A DNA stretch of 64,000 nt, taken from NCBI RefSeq assembly GCF_018449635.1, contig NZ_JAAVUV010000002.1:434001-498000 (forward strand), written 5' to 3'. A program made the position numbers and the translations under genes. The notes beneath the pieces are model-generated. The model did not search any database. It was not told the origin of the DNA and saw nothing but the letters and a program-made list of their open reading frames with translations. Position 1 is the stretch's first letter; each line of letters begins with the position of its first letter. This DNA is from Caballeronia sp. dw_276 (GTDB lineage Bacteria > Pseudomonadota > Gammaproteobacteria > Burkholderiales > Burkholderiaceae). Shown here piece by piece: positions 34,933 through 45,717 of the stretch.

Positions 34933-36224
34933 AGGGAACCGCTTGCTGCTTCGATAAACCGCAACACCCGCGGCCACGAAGCGTCATTCGCGTAAGCGTT
35001 GGCGGCGGCCGTTCCGCCTGCCGTGATGCGCACGCCCGCGACCGGATGCGGCCGCGCGACGAGCGTGGTCGGCACGTGCGGAAACAGGATCGAGTGACCG
35101 GCGCCCTCATAGCGCAGATGCTCGACTGAATGCGCGAAGCCGCGCTGCTTCAGGTCGTCGACAATCATGCCGGCGTATTGGCTGGATGGCCAGAAGCCGT
35201 CGTCCGTTCCCGAGATCAGAAGAATTGGCCCGGCAATCCGCTCGACCTCGATGCGCGATCGCGCGACCGCATCCGCATCCTCGAGCGCCGATACAAACGC
35301 GGGCGCCTGACGGATCGGTTCATCAGGCGCGGGCGGATTTCTGAACGCGCTCCAGTCGGCGTGCCGGTTGTTTTGCCAGACGTGAGGCAGTGCCTTGCCG
35401 CCGAGCGTCCACGCGATGGAATCAGGCGCTTCGCCGGCGGCGCCCGCGCGCAACGTGCCGTGCAGCACCGCGCTCGGCACATAACCGATCACCGCCGATA
35501 CGCGTTCCGGATACGTCGCGCCGAGCAGCAACGCCAGCTCGGCGCCGCGCGATTGTCCGGCGATCGCGACGAAACCGTTTTTAGGTTGCACGGTCTGCCG
35601 CAACCAGTCGAGCGCCCTGGCGAAATATTCGAGCGGCGTACGGGAAATAGCCGGTGGCAAACCCGGCGCCTTGAAGTAGCCAAGCGCGAACGCCGCGATG
35701 CCATGCGCGGCATACAGCGCCGCGCGCGGTTCATTGATGCCGCCGCCCGAACCGTTCAGCACGATCACCGCCGGATGCGGCCCGGGTGTCGAAGGGATAA
35801 ACAGCGTGCCCACGATGCCCTGCTCGCGGACTTCGCGGCGCGTCACGCCATCGGCTATGAACTGCTGGATCAACGAGGCATGTGCCGTCGTGCCGTGCGC
35901 ATCGCGGGCCTCGATTTCGATATGCAATGGCTCGATGCTGTCCACGCCCGGCACTTCCTTGACGCAGCGCATCGACCACACGATGCCCATCGCCTCCGCC
36001 CCGCTCGCCGCGTAGTCGCCGGACACCGGCGCGGCGGTGCGCAGATCGACACGACCGGTTTCATCGGCAATAAAGCGATTGAGGCTTTCCCATTCGCTGC
36101 CGTCGTGCTGGCTCTGCCGCGCGATGACATCGATCTCCGCGCGCGGCGCGAAGCCCGACAGCACGATGTCCCTTGCCACATCGATCAACGCCGAATGCGG
36201 CGTCACTTCAATCCGCGCGCTCAT
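34929..36224 (-). CDS. Acyl-CoA thioesterase/BAAT-family alpha/beta-hydrolase
   Basis: 431 residues. The N-terminal beta-sandwich (about 1-130) precedes an alpha/beta-hydrolase domain. The nucleophile elbow is GQSRGAELALLLGA, with Asp in ISGTDDGFWPSSQ and His in YEGAGHSILFP. The family includes acyl-CoA thioesterases and bile-acid-CoA:amino-acid N-acyltransferases; a Ser nucleophile, as here, favours hydrolysis, while the acyltransferase uses Cys. The gene is inside the ABC operon between the binding protein and the ATPase, with ATGA overlaps at both ends. A periplasmic role is excluded by the lack of a signal peptide. Confidence 0.85.
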   Translation of the reverse strand: MSARIEVTPHSALIDVARDIVLSGFAPRAEIDVIARQSQHDGSEWESLNRFIADETGRVDLRTAAPVSGDYAASGAEAMGIVWSMRCVKEVPGVDSIEPLHIEIEARDAHGTTAHASLIQQFIADGVTRREVREQGIVGTLFIPSTPGPHPAVIVLNGSGGGINEPRAALYAAHGIAAFALGYFKAPGLPPAISRTPLEYFARALDWLRQTVQPKNGFVAIAGQSRGAELALLLGATYPERVSAVIGYVPSAVLHGTLRAGAAGEAPDSIAWTLGGKALPHVWQNNRHADWSAFRNPPAPDEPIRQAPAFVSALEDADAVARSRIEVERIAGPILLISGTDDGFWPSSQYAGMIVDDLKQRGFAHSVEHLRYEGAGHSILFPHVPTTLVARPHPVAGVRITAGGTAAANAYANDASWPRVLRFIEAASGSL

Positions 36225-37300
36225 TGTTGCCTCGCGCGTGCGTGAAGCGCCGCGGCGTCGAAGCGGCTGAACTCGGGCACGAACTGATTCGAGAAGATCT
36301 GCTCGATCGGAACATCGCCCTTCGGAAACTCGCCGACCTTCTGCATCTCGGCCAAGTTTGCACGCACGGCGGGCAGGTTGTAGGCGCCCGCTTGCCGCGG
36401 TTTGCCATCGGACGTCAGCAACACGCGGTCAAGGCGGCGCTTGACCAGTTCGACCGCTTCGCGCAGGTTCTTTGTTTCGTCGCCTTGCGGTTTAGATTCC
36501 GGATGCTCGGCCCAGAACGCCTTGACGCAGAATGCGGGGTTCGCCTGACACACGATCTGCGCCTTCGTGTAGGCACGCCCGAATCGCGCGATGAGATCCG
36601 GATGCTCGGTAAAGGTATCGCGATGCGCGATAAACCCATTGCCCGCGGTTTCATCGAAGACCGACGGGTAGCGGATCCGCCGGATCGGCGTACCCGAGAG
36701 TTCCAGCATGTCGTCCCAGCTGCTGTTGAAATTGAGGGCATCGACAGCGCCGGTTTTCAGCGCATGAAAGCCCGCGCCCAGCGCGCCCACCGCCACGTAT
36801 TCCACGTTCTCGCCAGGCTTGAGTCCCGCTTCGCGCAGCGCCGCGCGGCCGCCAGGAATCGTTCCCCAACTGAGCGCGCCGACGCCTATCTTCTTGTCCT
36901 TCAGATCGCCGAGCGTCTTCACCGGCGATGTTGCGAGCACCGCGAACTCCATCGTGTTGGCGGGTACGCCGTTATAGAAATAGCGCACGGGTACAGGCGT
37001 CCCGCCATTCAGATAACTCGATAAAACCGGCTCCGCGGTCGGATATCCAAACGTGATCCGCTTGCTCGCCACTTGCGGGATCAGCGCGCCCGCGCCCTGG
37101 AAAACGATCAGTTTGACGTCGAGCCCTTCTTCCTTGAAAAGCCCGAGTTTATCGGCGGCTGCGTACGGCGCGCCGTCATGCACGGCCGGCGGGATCGCGA
37201 GACCGACGGTGACTGCGTCGAGCGCGTGTGCGTTGATGGCGCCGAAAAGCAGCATGGCAGCGAAGATGCCTTTGAGCGGGATGGCGCGGAAGTTTTTCAT
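36221..37300 (-). CDS. NMT1/THI5-like ABC substrate-binding protein
   Basis: About 359 residues from the ATG at 37300 (GTGAGC-rich leader); the longer frame starts at 37396. A signal peptide (PLKGIFAAMLLFGAINAHA) leads to a NitT/TauT-type fold: VTVGLAIPPAVHDGAPYAAADK, then FKEEGLDVKLIVFQGAGALIPQVASKRI and SPVKTLGDLKDKKIGVGALSWG. It is the first gene of the four-gene operon and should set the specificity of its transporter. Ligands of this family are taurine, sulfonates, pyrimidine precursors or aromatic acids. The ligand cannot be named. Confidence 0.9.
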   Translation of the reverse strand: MKNFRAIPLKGIFAAMLLFGAINAHALDAVTVGLAIPPAVHDGAPYAAADKLGLFKEEGLDVKLIVFQGAGALIPQVASKRITFGYPTAEPVLSSYLNGGTPVPVRYFYNGVPANTMEFAVLATSPVKTLGDLKDKKIGVGALSWGTIPGGRAALREAGLKPGENVEYVAVGALGAGFHALKTGAVDALNFNSSWDDMLELSGTPIRRIRYPSVFDETAGNGFIAHRDTFTEHPDLIARFGRAYTKAQIVCQANPAFCVKAFWAEHPESKPQGDETKNLREAVELVKRRLDRVLLTSDGKPRQAGAYNLPAVRANLAEMQKVGEFPKGDVPIEQIFSNQFVPEFSRFDAAALHARARQQ

Positions 37301-37517
37301 GGCGTGTTGTTGTGAGCTGCTCACATGCTCTCCTTGGAAGACCAACGGGCTATCGTAGGCGTTCGTCAGGGAATATATAACGAACAAAAGACGCAATAGA
37401 TTTGCCGGGGGTTGCTAGCGTGAGCGGCTCAACGAATGGCGGGCGGCGTTTGAAGCGTAGAAGCCGGGGCCTACCCATTGTTGTTAAGATCAGGCTCTTT
37501 GTCGCCATCTCGACAAC

Positions 37518-38678
37518 ATGGTCAAGACGCCCATCACCCCGGAGCTGTTACGCGGCGCCATCGAATACGAACGGACCGCACGAGGCCTGAAGCCGCACCG
37601 CTTGCCCGCCCGGGCTCGCGCTCAATGCGCGGACCCTCAGCTGGCCATGGCCGAGTCGCAGCCCTCGGGCGTGAGGCTCGCGTTCCGCACGCGCGCGACC
37701 GATATCGAACTCGATGTCGTGCCTACACGTTACACGTATGCCGGCGTTCCGCCACGGCCAGCCGGCATCTACGACGTGCTTGTCGATGGCAAGCTCACGC
37801 AGCAAACCAGCGCGGCCGGTGGAGACACCGTGACGATCGACATGGCGAGCGGTGCGGCATCGAAGCAATCGGGTCCGGTCGCGACCCTGCGCTTCACCGG
37901 TCTGCCCGGCCACGACAAGAAGGTTGAAGTCTGGCTGCCGTACAACGAGATTACGGAGCTCGTCGCGCTGCGTACCAACGCGCAAGTCGAACCTGCCGCC
38001 GACAACGATGGAAAGATCTGGCTGCATCACGGAAGCTCGATCAGCCATGGCTCGAACGGCGACAGCCCCACGTCGATATGGCCCGCTCTTGCCGCCTCAC
38101 TCGGCGGCTTGGAGCTGATCAATCTCGGCTTTGCCGGCAGCGCTCTGCTCGACCCGTTCACCGCACGAACCATGCGCGACACGCCCGCCGATCTGATCAG
38201 CGTGAAAATCGGCATCAACCTCGTCAACACCGACCTGATGCGCCTGCGTGCCTTCACGCCGGCGGTGCACGGTTTTATCGATACGATCCGCGATGGTCAT
38301 CCCGCCACGCCGCTGCTTGTCGTCTCGCCGATCTACTGCCCGATCCACGAAGATACGCCCGGTCCCGGCGCGTTCGATCTCACCGCGCTGGCGAGCGGCA
38401 AAGTATTGTTTCGCGCGACGGGCGATCCCGCCAGCGTCAAAGCCGGAAAGTTGACGCTGAGCGTTATCCGGGCGGAATTGCGGCGCATCGTAGAACAACG
38501 CGGCGTGGAGGATCGCCATCTGCACTATCTCGATGGACTCGCGCTTTACGGTCAAGCCGATTTCGCCGAGTTGCCGCTTCCCGATCAGTTGCATCCGGAT
38601 GGCGCCGCGCATAGGCGGATCGGGGAACGGTTCGCAAAGCTCGCCTTCGGGCGTGACGGATTGTTCGGCGGCGAGTGA
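37518..38678 (+). CDS. SGNH/GDSL-family hydrolase
   Basis: 386 residues. The C-terminal half is the SGNH domain: block I Ser in HHGSSISHG, block II Gly in INLGFAGSALLDPF, block III Asn in KIGINLVNTD and block V in LPDQLHPDGAAHRRIGERFA. The N-terminal half (about 30-165) is beta-rich with FRTRATDIELDVVPTRYTYAG and resembles a carbohydrate-binding or galactose-binding-like module. No signal peptide is apparent. Esterases of this type remove acyl groups from sugars or lipids. It is divergent from the ABC operon and convergent with the phosphatase. Confidence 0.82.
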   Translation: MVKTPITPELLRGAIEYERTARGLKPHRLPARARAQCADPQLAMAESQPSGVRLAFRTRATDIELDVVPTRYTYAGVPPRPAGIYDVLVDGKLTQQTSAAGGDTVTIDMASGAASKQSGPVATLRFTGLPGHDKKVEVWLPYNEITELVALRTNAQVEPAADNDGKIWLHHGSSISHGSNGDSPTSIWPALAASLGGLELINLGFAGSALLDPFTARTMRDTPADLISVKIGINLVNTDLMRLRAFTPAVHGFIDTIRDGHPATPLLVVSPIYCPIHEDTPGPGAFDLTALASGKVLFRATGDPASVKAGKLTLSVIRAELRRIVEQRGVEDRHLHYLDGLALYGQADFAELPLPDQLHPDGAAHRRIGERFAKLAFGRDGLFGGE

Positions 38679-38709
38679 TCGACCATCCGCAAGCACCCAA
38701 GCGTGTGAT

Positions 38710-40392
38710 CTACCCGCGCCGCTTCTTCGACAACACAATGGTCTCGAAGAGCTCGTATCCCGCGGTCGGCGTCTGGTCGGCGCCGGGCGCGTGATAGTAG
38801 TTCATCGTGATCGTGGTGTTGCCATGCCGTGTGCCGGGATCGTGATCGAACACGGCAATACCGTAGCCCGTTCCCGTGTCGCGCTGCGCCGACCAGATTG
38901 CGTCTTCAACGGCATCGGCCGGGCGGCGCAGAAAAGTATTCGCCGACGTGCCCGGAACCGGCCGGTTCGGTTTGGTGAAGACCTGCGCCTGCGGATTGCC
39001 CGTGCCGGCGTTGAGGCCGTAGACATCGAGCGGCGCACTCGTGCCGCCGCCGCCGAGAATCAGATGAACGGTGCCGTGCGATGTATCGATCGGTTCGTTC
39101 GCGCGATGCGAGGTCATGACCGGCTTCGGTTGCAGCGTATCGACACGCTCGCCGGTAACGGCATCGAATCCAGCATGATGATTGCAGCCGCGCACCGGAT
39201 GGCTGCGTTCGTAGTCGTGATCGTGCCCGCACAGCACGAGGTCGACGCCATAGCGATCGAACAGCGGCAGCCATGTTTCGCGAATGCCTTTATCCGACCC
39301 GTTGCCGGTCTTCGATGAACTCAGCGCATCTTGATGCATCTGCACGATGATCCAGTCGATATCGTCGTCCTCCGCCGCGCGGCGCAAGGTCTTCTCGAGC
39401 CAGCGGGTCTGCTCGCCCTTGCTGTAGCCGCGTATGTAGAACGAAGTGCCGGGTTCGATGGGCGGATGGCCGGTGCTCGCGGCCGGCACGAGCGCAGCCG
39501 GCCCGGCGACAAAAGCGGCGGCATCCTGATACACGACATCGTCCGCATCCAGCGATACAAACAGGATCGAGCTCACGCGAAAGCTATACCAGCGGCCCCG
39601 GAAACGCGTGCCGTTGTCGGGCAGCGTATAACGCGTCAGATACGAATCGAAGCCCTGCTCGCCGTTATGAAACTCGACCTCATGATTGCCGGGACACGGC
39701 ATCCACGGCCGGTTGGCCGCCGATGTCTGCGCGTTGTTGCCAAAGTCGCGCCACACTTCCGGCTGATGCGTGGGGTTGAGGTTGGCGTAGCAAAGATCGC
39801 CGTTGAGCAGATGAAACAGCGGCTGGAAGCGTTCGACGGCTTGCACGGCAAAGCGGCTTTGCGGCGACGACAGCACCCAGCCCGTATTGGGCGTCGCGAG
39901 GTCCCCGTAGCTCGTGAAGCGGAACGGCGCGCGGCCGCGCGGCGCGGTACGGAACGAGGCGCTGAATGGCTGTGCGGTGTGGCTGTCGTTATCGGCGGTG
40001 ACTTCGTATTGATAGGCCGTGTCCGGCTCCAGACCCTGAATCTGCGCGTGGTACGTGCAGACAATCTCGCCATTCAATCCGTCGGTATAAGTGCGCTGAA
40101 CGCCGTGCACGACCCGCGCGTGGCCGTTGCCCGCCGTGCTGATCCGCACGCGCGGGTTCGCGGCCGGTGCGAGCGATGCCCAGCTCACGACAACTTCCTT
40201 CGATGGATCGTCGCCCCAGGTCAGATGGATCTGCTCGGGCGTGCCATCCGGGGCCGTGTCTGCGGCACGCGCCGCGCCGGTCATGGTGGTGGCGGCACCG
40301 GCCAGCGACGAAGCGCCCGCCAGCTTGAGGAAGTTGCGCCTTGAAACGGTGGAAACGGTGGCACTTGAATCGGGCTTGGTCTTGTTCGGCAT
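38710..40392 (-). CDS. Tat-exported purple acid phosphatase-like metallophosphoesterase
   Basis: About 560 residues from the ATG at 40392; a longer frame begins at 40470. The Tat signal (SRRNFLKLAGASSLAGAAT) exports a folded protein. An N-terminal Fn3-like domain (PEQIHLTWGDDPSKEVVVSW) precedes the metal motifs GDLA, GDLCYANL, PGNHEVE, MHQDAL and CGHDHDYERSHP, all of which are complete. These enzymes hydrolyse phosphate esters in the periplasm or outside. With the phytase-like lipoprotein at 15.9 kb, it suggests phosphate scavenging. It stands alone. Confidence 0.92.
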   Translation of the reverse strand: MPNKTKPDSSATVSTVSRRNFLKLAGASSLAGAATTMTGAARAADTAPDGTPEQIHLTWGDDPSKEVVVSWASLAPAANPRVRISTAGNGHARVVHGVQRTYTDGLNGEIVCTYHAQIQGLEPDTAYQYEVTADNDSHTAQPFSASFRTAPRGRAPFRFTSYGDLATPNTGWVLSSPQSRFAVQAVERFQPLFHLLNGDLCYANLNPTHQPEVWRDFGNNAQTSAANRPWMPCPGNHEVEFHNGEQGFDSYLTRYTLPDNGTRFRGRWYSFRVSSILFVSLDADDVVYQDAAAFVAGPAALVPAASTGHPPIEPGTSFYIRGYSKGEQTRWLEKTLRRAAEDDDIDWIIVQMHQDALSSSKTGNGSDKGIRETWLPLFDRYGVDLVLCGHDHDYERSHPVRGCNHHAGFDAVTGERVDTLQPKPVMTSHRANEPIDTSHGTVHLILGGGGTSAPLDVYGLNAGTGNPQAQVFTKPNRPVPGTSANTFLRRPADAVEDAIWSAQRDTGTGYGIAVFDHDPGTRHGNTTITMNYYHAPGADQTPTAGYELFETIVLSKKRRG

Positions 40393-40503
40393 GGTCAGGG
40401 TCTCGCTCCGGGGATTTTTGGGCCGACAACTGAACCCATTATTACGAGCGGTATTACCCTGTTGTGACATTTCCCGACGCCTTCCGGATCGGCGACGTTT
40501 CTT

Positions 40504-41415
40504 TTAACCCGCTGCTGTCCTCAACGTGACCACATCGCGCCGCGGCGGCGCGCCAAACATGCGCGCATATTCGCGGCTGAACTGCGATGCGCTTTCATAC
40601 CCGACCTGGAATGCGGCTGTCTCGGCATTGGCCGCGTCGGTCAGCATCAGCCGCCGCGCTTCGAGCAGGCGCAACTGCTTCTGGTACTGCAGCGGGGTCA
40701 TCGATGTCAGCGTCTTGAACTGGCGATGAAACGCCGACGGACTCATCTGCGCCTGCAGCGCAAGCTCCTCGATGCGCACCGCTTCAGCGAACCGGTTTCG
40801 CAACGAATGAATCACGCTGACCACGCGATGCGCATGACTGTTGCCGAGCACGATGGCCGCGACATCAGCGGCGCGAGGGCCCGTGAGCAGCCAGTAGCAG
40901 ATCTCCCGCATGATCGACGGATAAAGCATCGGGATGGCTTGCGGCGTGCCGAGGAGGCGCATCAGCCGCAATGCGCAATCGGCGAGCGGCCCGTCGAAGT
41001 CGGTGACAAAGACGCCGTGCGCAGATTCGCCGTTCGCGCCAGGCAGTTGCCTTGCGCCGTCAGTCGCGGCCAGACTTTCGAGCACGTCGCGCATCACGGC
41101 CAGATCGAATTCGATCACGATGCCAAGAAACGGCTCCGTTCTGCTCGCTTCCACCACACGCCCGACCGCCGGCATCTCCACGCTGACAACAAGCGCCTGA
41201 CCCGCGCGATAGTAAAACCGCTCGTTGCCGAACACCGTCCATTTCGCCCCTTGCACAACGATGCACAACGCCGGCTTGAAGATGAGGTGCGACGGCTGCT
41301 TTTCGCGATTGGAGCGCAGGATCATCACGCCCTTGACAGGCGTCAGATAGGGGCCGTCGCCGGACTGCGCGTCGGTGTAACGAGTGACGGCTTCGAGCAG
41401 GGCATCATCGGACAT
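40504..41415 (-). CDS. AraC-family transcriptional regulator (AraC_N type)
   Basis: 303 residues from the ATG at 41415, with GAAGGAG upstream. The long open frame further up is the shadow of the opposite SDR. The N-terminal AraC_N sensor (about 20-180: SHLIFKPALCIVVQGAKWTVF) is followed by a C-terminal helix-turn-helix pair (EELALQAQMSPSAFHRQFKTL and AAFQVGYESASQFSREYARMFGAPPRRD). The start faces the SDR gene across 156 bp; YqhC-like regulators of this type control aldehyde reductases. Confidence 0.93.
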   Translation of the reverse strand: MSDDALLEAVTRYTDAQSGDGPYLTPVKGVMILRSNREKQPSHLIFKPALCIVVQGAKWTVFGNERFYYRAGQALVVSVEMPAVGRVVEASRTEPFLGIVIEFDLAVMRDVLESLAATDGARQLPGANGESAHGVFVTDFDGPLADCALRLMRLLGTPQAIPMLYPSIMREICYWLLTGPRAADVAAIVLGNSHAHRVVSVIHSLRNRFAEAVRIEELALQAQMSPSAFHRQFKTLTSMTPLQYQKQLRLLEARRLMLTDAANAETAAFQVGYESASQFSREYARMFGAPPRRDVVTLRTAAG

Positions 41416-41571
41416 AAGCGAAACTCCTTCGGCGCTGGAACCCCGATGATATAGGCGTTTCCAGGAAAAAACGCGTGACAGGAATAGGCAAGAAGTGTCC
41501 AAGTTCGGGCATTCAGCTCTTGATTTCCAAGGCGTATCGTTGGCCGGACACGAACACCAACGGAGCCATCC

Positions 41572-42339
41572 ATGCCTCAAGAAAACACCCGCAAGATCGC
41601 AATCGTCACCGGCGGCAGCCGCGGTCTCGGCCGCAATACGGTGCTGAACCTGGCGAAGCGCGGTATCGATTCGATCTTTACGTATCACTCGAATCGCGCC
41701 GAAGCGGATCAGGTCGTCGCCGCAGTGCGCGAGACAGGGCGCAACGCGCTCGCCATTCAACTCGATACCGCCAACACCGCTTCCTTCGATACCTTCATGC
41801 AAAACGTGCGCAGCGCCCTTGCCGATCTGGGCGCGGATCGCTTCGATTTTCTTGTGAACAACGCGGGGACGTCGCTTCACAAGGCATTCCACGAAACCAC
41901 CGAAGCCGAACTGGACGCCGTCTATGCGGTCCATTTCAAGGGCGTGTTTTTCCTCACGCAAAAGCTGCTGCCGATCATCAACGACGGCGGCCGTATCGTG
42001 AATATCTCGTCGGGTCTTGCGCGCTTTTCGTTTCCCGGCAGCAGCGCGTACGCGTGCATGAAGGGCGCGGTCGAGGTGCTCACGCGCTACCTCGCGAAAG
42101 AACTCGGCGAGCGCCGCATTACCGTCAACACGGTGGCGCCCGGTGCGATCGCGACGGACTTCAGCGGCGGCATGGTCCGCGACAATCCCGACTTGAACAA
42201 GCTCATCGCCGGCATGACGGCGCTTGGCCGAGTGGGTCATCCCGACGATATCGGCCCGATGATCGCGGCGCTGCTGTCCGACGATAATCGCTGGGTCAAC
42301 GCGCAGCGCATCGAGGTATCGGGCGGCATGATCATCTGA
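41572..42339 (+). CDS. Short-chain dehydrogenase/reductase
   Basis: 255 residues of the classical SDR kind: cofactor loop TGGSRGLGRNTVLNLAKRG (residues 13-31), NNAGTSLH, catalytic Ser in ISSGLARFS, Tyr-x-x-x-Met-Lys in SAYACMKGA and the usual end RIEVSGGMII. GGAGCCATCC precedes the ATG. The divergent AraC regulator is the likely controller. Substrate is unknown. It converges on dgdR 26 bp away. Confidence 0.92.
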   Translation: MPQENTRKIAIVTGGSRGLGRNTVLNLAKRGIDSIFTYHSNRAEADQVVAAVRETGRNALAIQLDTANTASFDTFMQNVRSALADLGADRFDFLVNNAGTSLHKAFHETTEAELDAVYAVHFKGVFFLTQKLLPIINDGGRIVNISSGLARFSFPGSSAYACMKGAVEVLTRYLAKELGERRITVNTVAPGAIATDFSGGMVRDNPDLNKLIAGMTALGRVGHPDDIGPMIAALLSDDNRWVNAQRIEVSGGMII

Positions 42340-42365
42340 TCTGATGCAATCTGCGGCCGCGCGCA

Positions 42366-43250
42366 TCAAAGCAAGGGCAGCGTGAGCCTGATGTGTTCGG
42401 CGAATACCTTGATCAGATGCGATGGGCGCGCGCGCTCGAACTTGAGCGTGATGCCAATGCTGGGCAAGGCAGGCAGCGCGGGATCGCCATTGAGAATGCA
42501 TAGATCCGGCGCAACGGCCGTCTGCGTGATGACGGCCACGGCCTGCCCCGAGCGGACCAGTGCCGTGAGGCCGGCAAGACTGCTGCTTGCATACGCGATC
42601 CGATACGCCCTGCCCGCGCGCTGCAGCGCCTCGCAGGCGGCGACATGATCGAGCGTGTCCGGATCGGAAAGCGCCAGCGGCAGCGGGTCGAAGTGCGACG
42701 CATCCAGCCCGGGATAACCCACCCAGACCAGCGGTTCTCGGCGAATGATGCCGTCGTTCGCCACGTTGTCCGGCAACGAGATCATCGCAAGGTCCAGCGC
42801 ATGCATTTCCAGTTGTTCGAGCAACCGCGGAGTGGGCGCGCAAACGACCTCGACCAGCGCGTGCGGATGCTGGCTCGAAAACTGACGCAGCAAATGCGGC
42901 AGGAAAACGGCGGCGTAGTCGTCGGGGCAGCCAAAACGGATCGTCCCGGACAGCCCTTTGCCGGACAGATCGGCCATTGCTTCGTCGTGCAATCGCAGAA
43001 TGCGCTGGGCGTGGATCAACAAGCGTTCGCCGGGATTGGTCAGCACCACACCTCGACCCGTGCGCTGGAACAGCGGTTGATCGACGATTTCTTCAAGGCG
43101 CTTCATCTGCTGGCTCAGCGCGGACTGGGTCCGGCCAATCCGGCTGGCCGCGCGGCTGAACGCCCGGACCTCGGCAATGACCGTAAAGGAACGCAGCAGA
43201 TCGATTTCGAGTGAAAGGCTCAAGGTATAAGACTCGCTTCTATCTTCCAT
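42366..43250 (-). CDS. dgdR: LysR-type regulator DgdR of dgdA
   Basis: 294 residues, LysR type: winged helix at about 15-70 (LLRSFTVIAEVRAFSRAASR then IGRTQSALSQQMKRLEEIVD), then effector lobes. The gene is divergent from dgdA with 86 bp between starts. In Burkholderia cepacia the regulator of 2,2-dialkylglycine decarboxylase, DgdR, lies in this position and represses dgdA unless dialkylglycines such as 2-aminoisobutyrate are present. The name rests on that position and the strong identity of the neighbour; the protein sequence alone would only say LysR. Confidence 0.8.
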   Translation of the reverse strand: MEDRSESYTLSLSLEIDLLRSFTVIAEVRAFSRAASRIGRTQSALSQQMKRLEEIVDQPLFQRTGRGVVLTNPGERLLIHAQRILRLHDEAMADLSGKGLSGTIRFGCPDDYAAVFLPHLLRQFSSQHPHALVEVVCAPTPRLLEQLEMHALDLAMISLPDNVANDGIIRREPLVWVGYPGLDASHFDPLPLALSDPDTLDHVAACEALQRAGRAYRIAYASSSLAGLTALVRSGQAVAVITQTAVAPDLCILNGDPALPALPSIGITLKFERARPSHLIKVFAEHIRLTLPLL

Positions 43251-44638
<1,388 letters not shown>

Positions 44639-45571
44639 TCACGAATCGGGCGGGTCGGCGAGAGGCGCATGGTGCGCCATCAACTCGACGACCCAATCGA
44701 TGAAAACGCGCAGCTTGGTGCTGACGTGCCGGTTCGGCGGGAACGCGATGTATAGCGGCATTGGATCGAGCCGCCAGTCTTCGAACAGCGGCACCAGTTC
44801 GCCGCGCGCCACGTGTTCCTTCGACATGTAGTCCGGCAGCCAAAGCACGCCCATGCCGGCCAGGCCTGCTGAGAGGTATGCATTGCCGTCATCGACCGCC
44901 AGCACGTAGCGGCCTTGAACCTTGATCTTTTCATCCCCCCCTATGCAGCGCATGGCGTACGGAAACGCTTTGCCGGTCCGCGCCCACAGAAATCCCACAA
45001 TACGGTGATGCGTATCTTCCAGTTCCCGAGGATGCGACGGCGTACCCGCGCGTTCCAGATAGGCCGGCGCTGCAAAAACGCCAAGCTGCAGGTCGCCCAC
45101 GCGCCGCGCCACCAGGGACTGATCCAGGATCTCGCCGCCGCGCACGACGCAATCCACGGTCTCGCCGATCAGGTCCACCGTGCGATCGCTTACGCCCATG
45201 TCGAGCTGGATATCGGGGTACTGGGCGTGGAACGCGGGCATGGCCGGCATCAGGATCATGCGTGCGAGCGGACTGGGCACGTCCACCCGCAACCGGCCTC
45301 TCGGAGACACCGACGCGCTCGACAGGCCCGTTTCGGCGTCGTCCATATCGGCAAGCAGGCGCACTACGCGCTCGTAGTAGACGGCGCCGTCGGCCGTGAC
45401 ATTGACCCGGCGTGTGGTCCGGTTGAGCAGCCTCACGCGCAGCCGCGCTTCCAGTTGCTGTACGAGCTGTGTCACGCTGGTCTTGCTGATGTGAAGCGTC
45501 TCGGCAGCTTTCGTGAAGCTGCCTGATTCCACCACCCGGGCGAATGCCTGCATTGCATCGAAACGGTCCAT
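44639..45571 (-). CDS. LysR-family transcriptional regulator (CrgA-like)
   Basis: 310 residues: winged helix (MQAFARVVESGSFTKAAETL then HISKTSVTQLVQQLEARLR), then lobes with the CrgA-like LRVDVPSPLARMILMPAMPAFHAQYPDIQLDMGVSDR. It ends one base after dgdA and starts 146 bp from the RidA gene, read the other way; that gene is the likely target. A link to dgdA regulation is possible but less likely, since dgdR is already present. Confidence 0.92.
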   Translation of the reverse strand: MDRFDAMQAFARVVESGSFTKAAETLHISKTSVTQLVQQLEARLRVRLLNRTTRRVNVTADGAVYYERVVRLLADMDDAETGLSSASVSPRGRLRVDVPSPLARMILMPAMPAFHAQYPDIQLDMGVSDRTVDLIGETVDCVVRGGEILDQSLVARRVGDLQLGVFAAPAYLERAGTPSHPRELEDTHHRIVGFLWARTGKAFPYAMRCIGGDEKIKVQGRYVLAVDDGNAYLSAGLAGMGVLWLPDYMSKEHVARGELVPLFEDWRLDPMPLYIAFPPNRHVSTKLRVFIDWVVELMAHHAPLADPPDS

Positions 45572-45717
45572 CTAATTCACGCTCCAGAGTGTTCGACGAT
45601 TGTTTGCATTCTACAAACAGTGATGGACAGACATGTCTGTTTATCTACCAAGCGCGATTCCTTAAAGTTCTTTCATTGTGATTACGGGTCGATTCCGACC
45701 CACTAATGGAGGTACTC

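Noticed and set aside
41416-42843. N-terminal extension of the AraC-family frame to 779 residues
   Set aside because: The extra part lies opposite the SDR gene and reads like its shadow; the ATG at 41415 has a proper GAAGGAG site.
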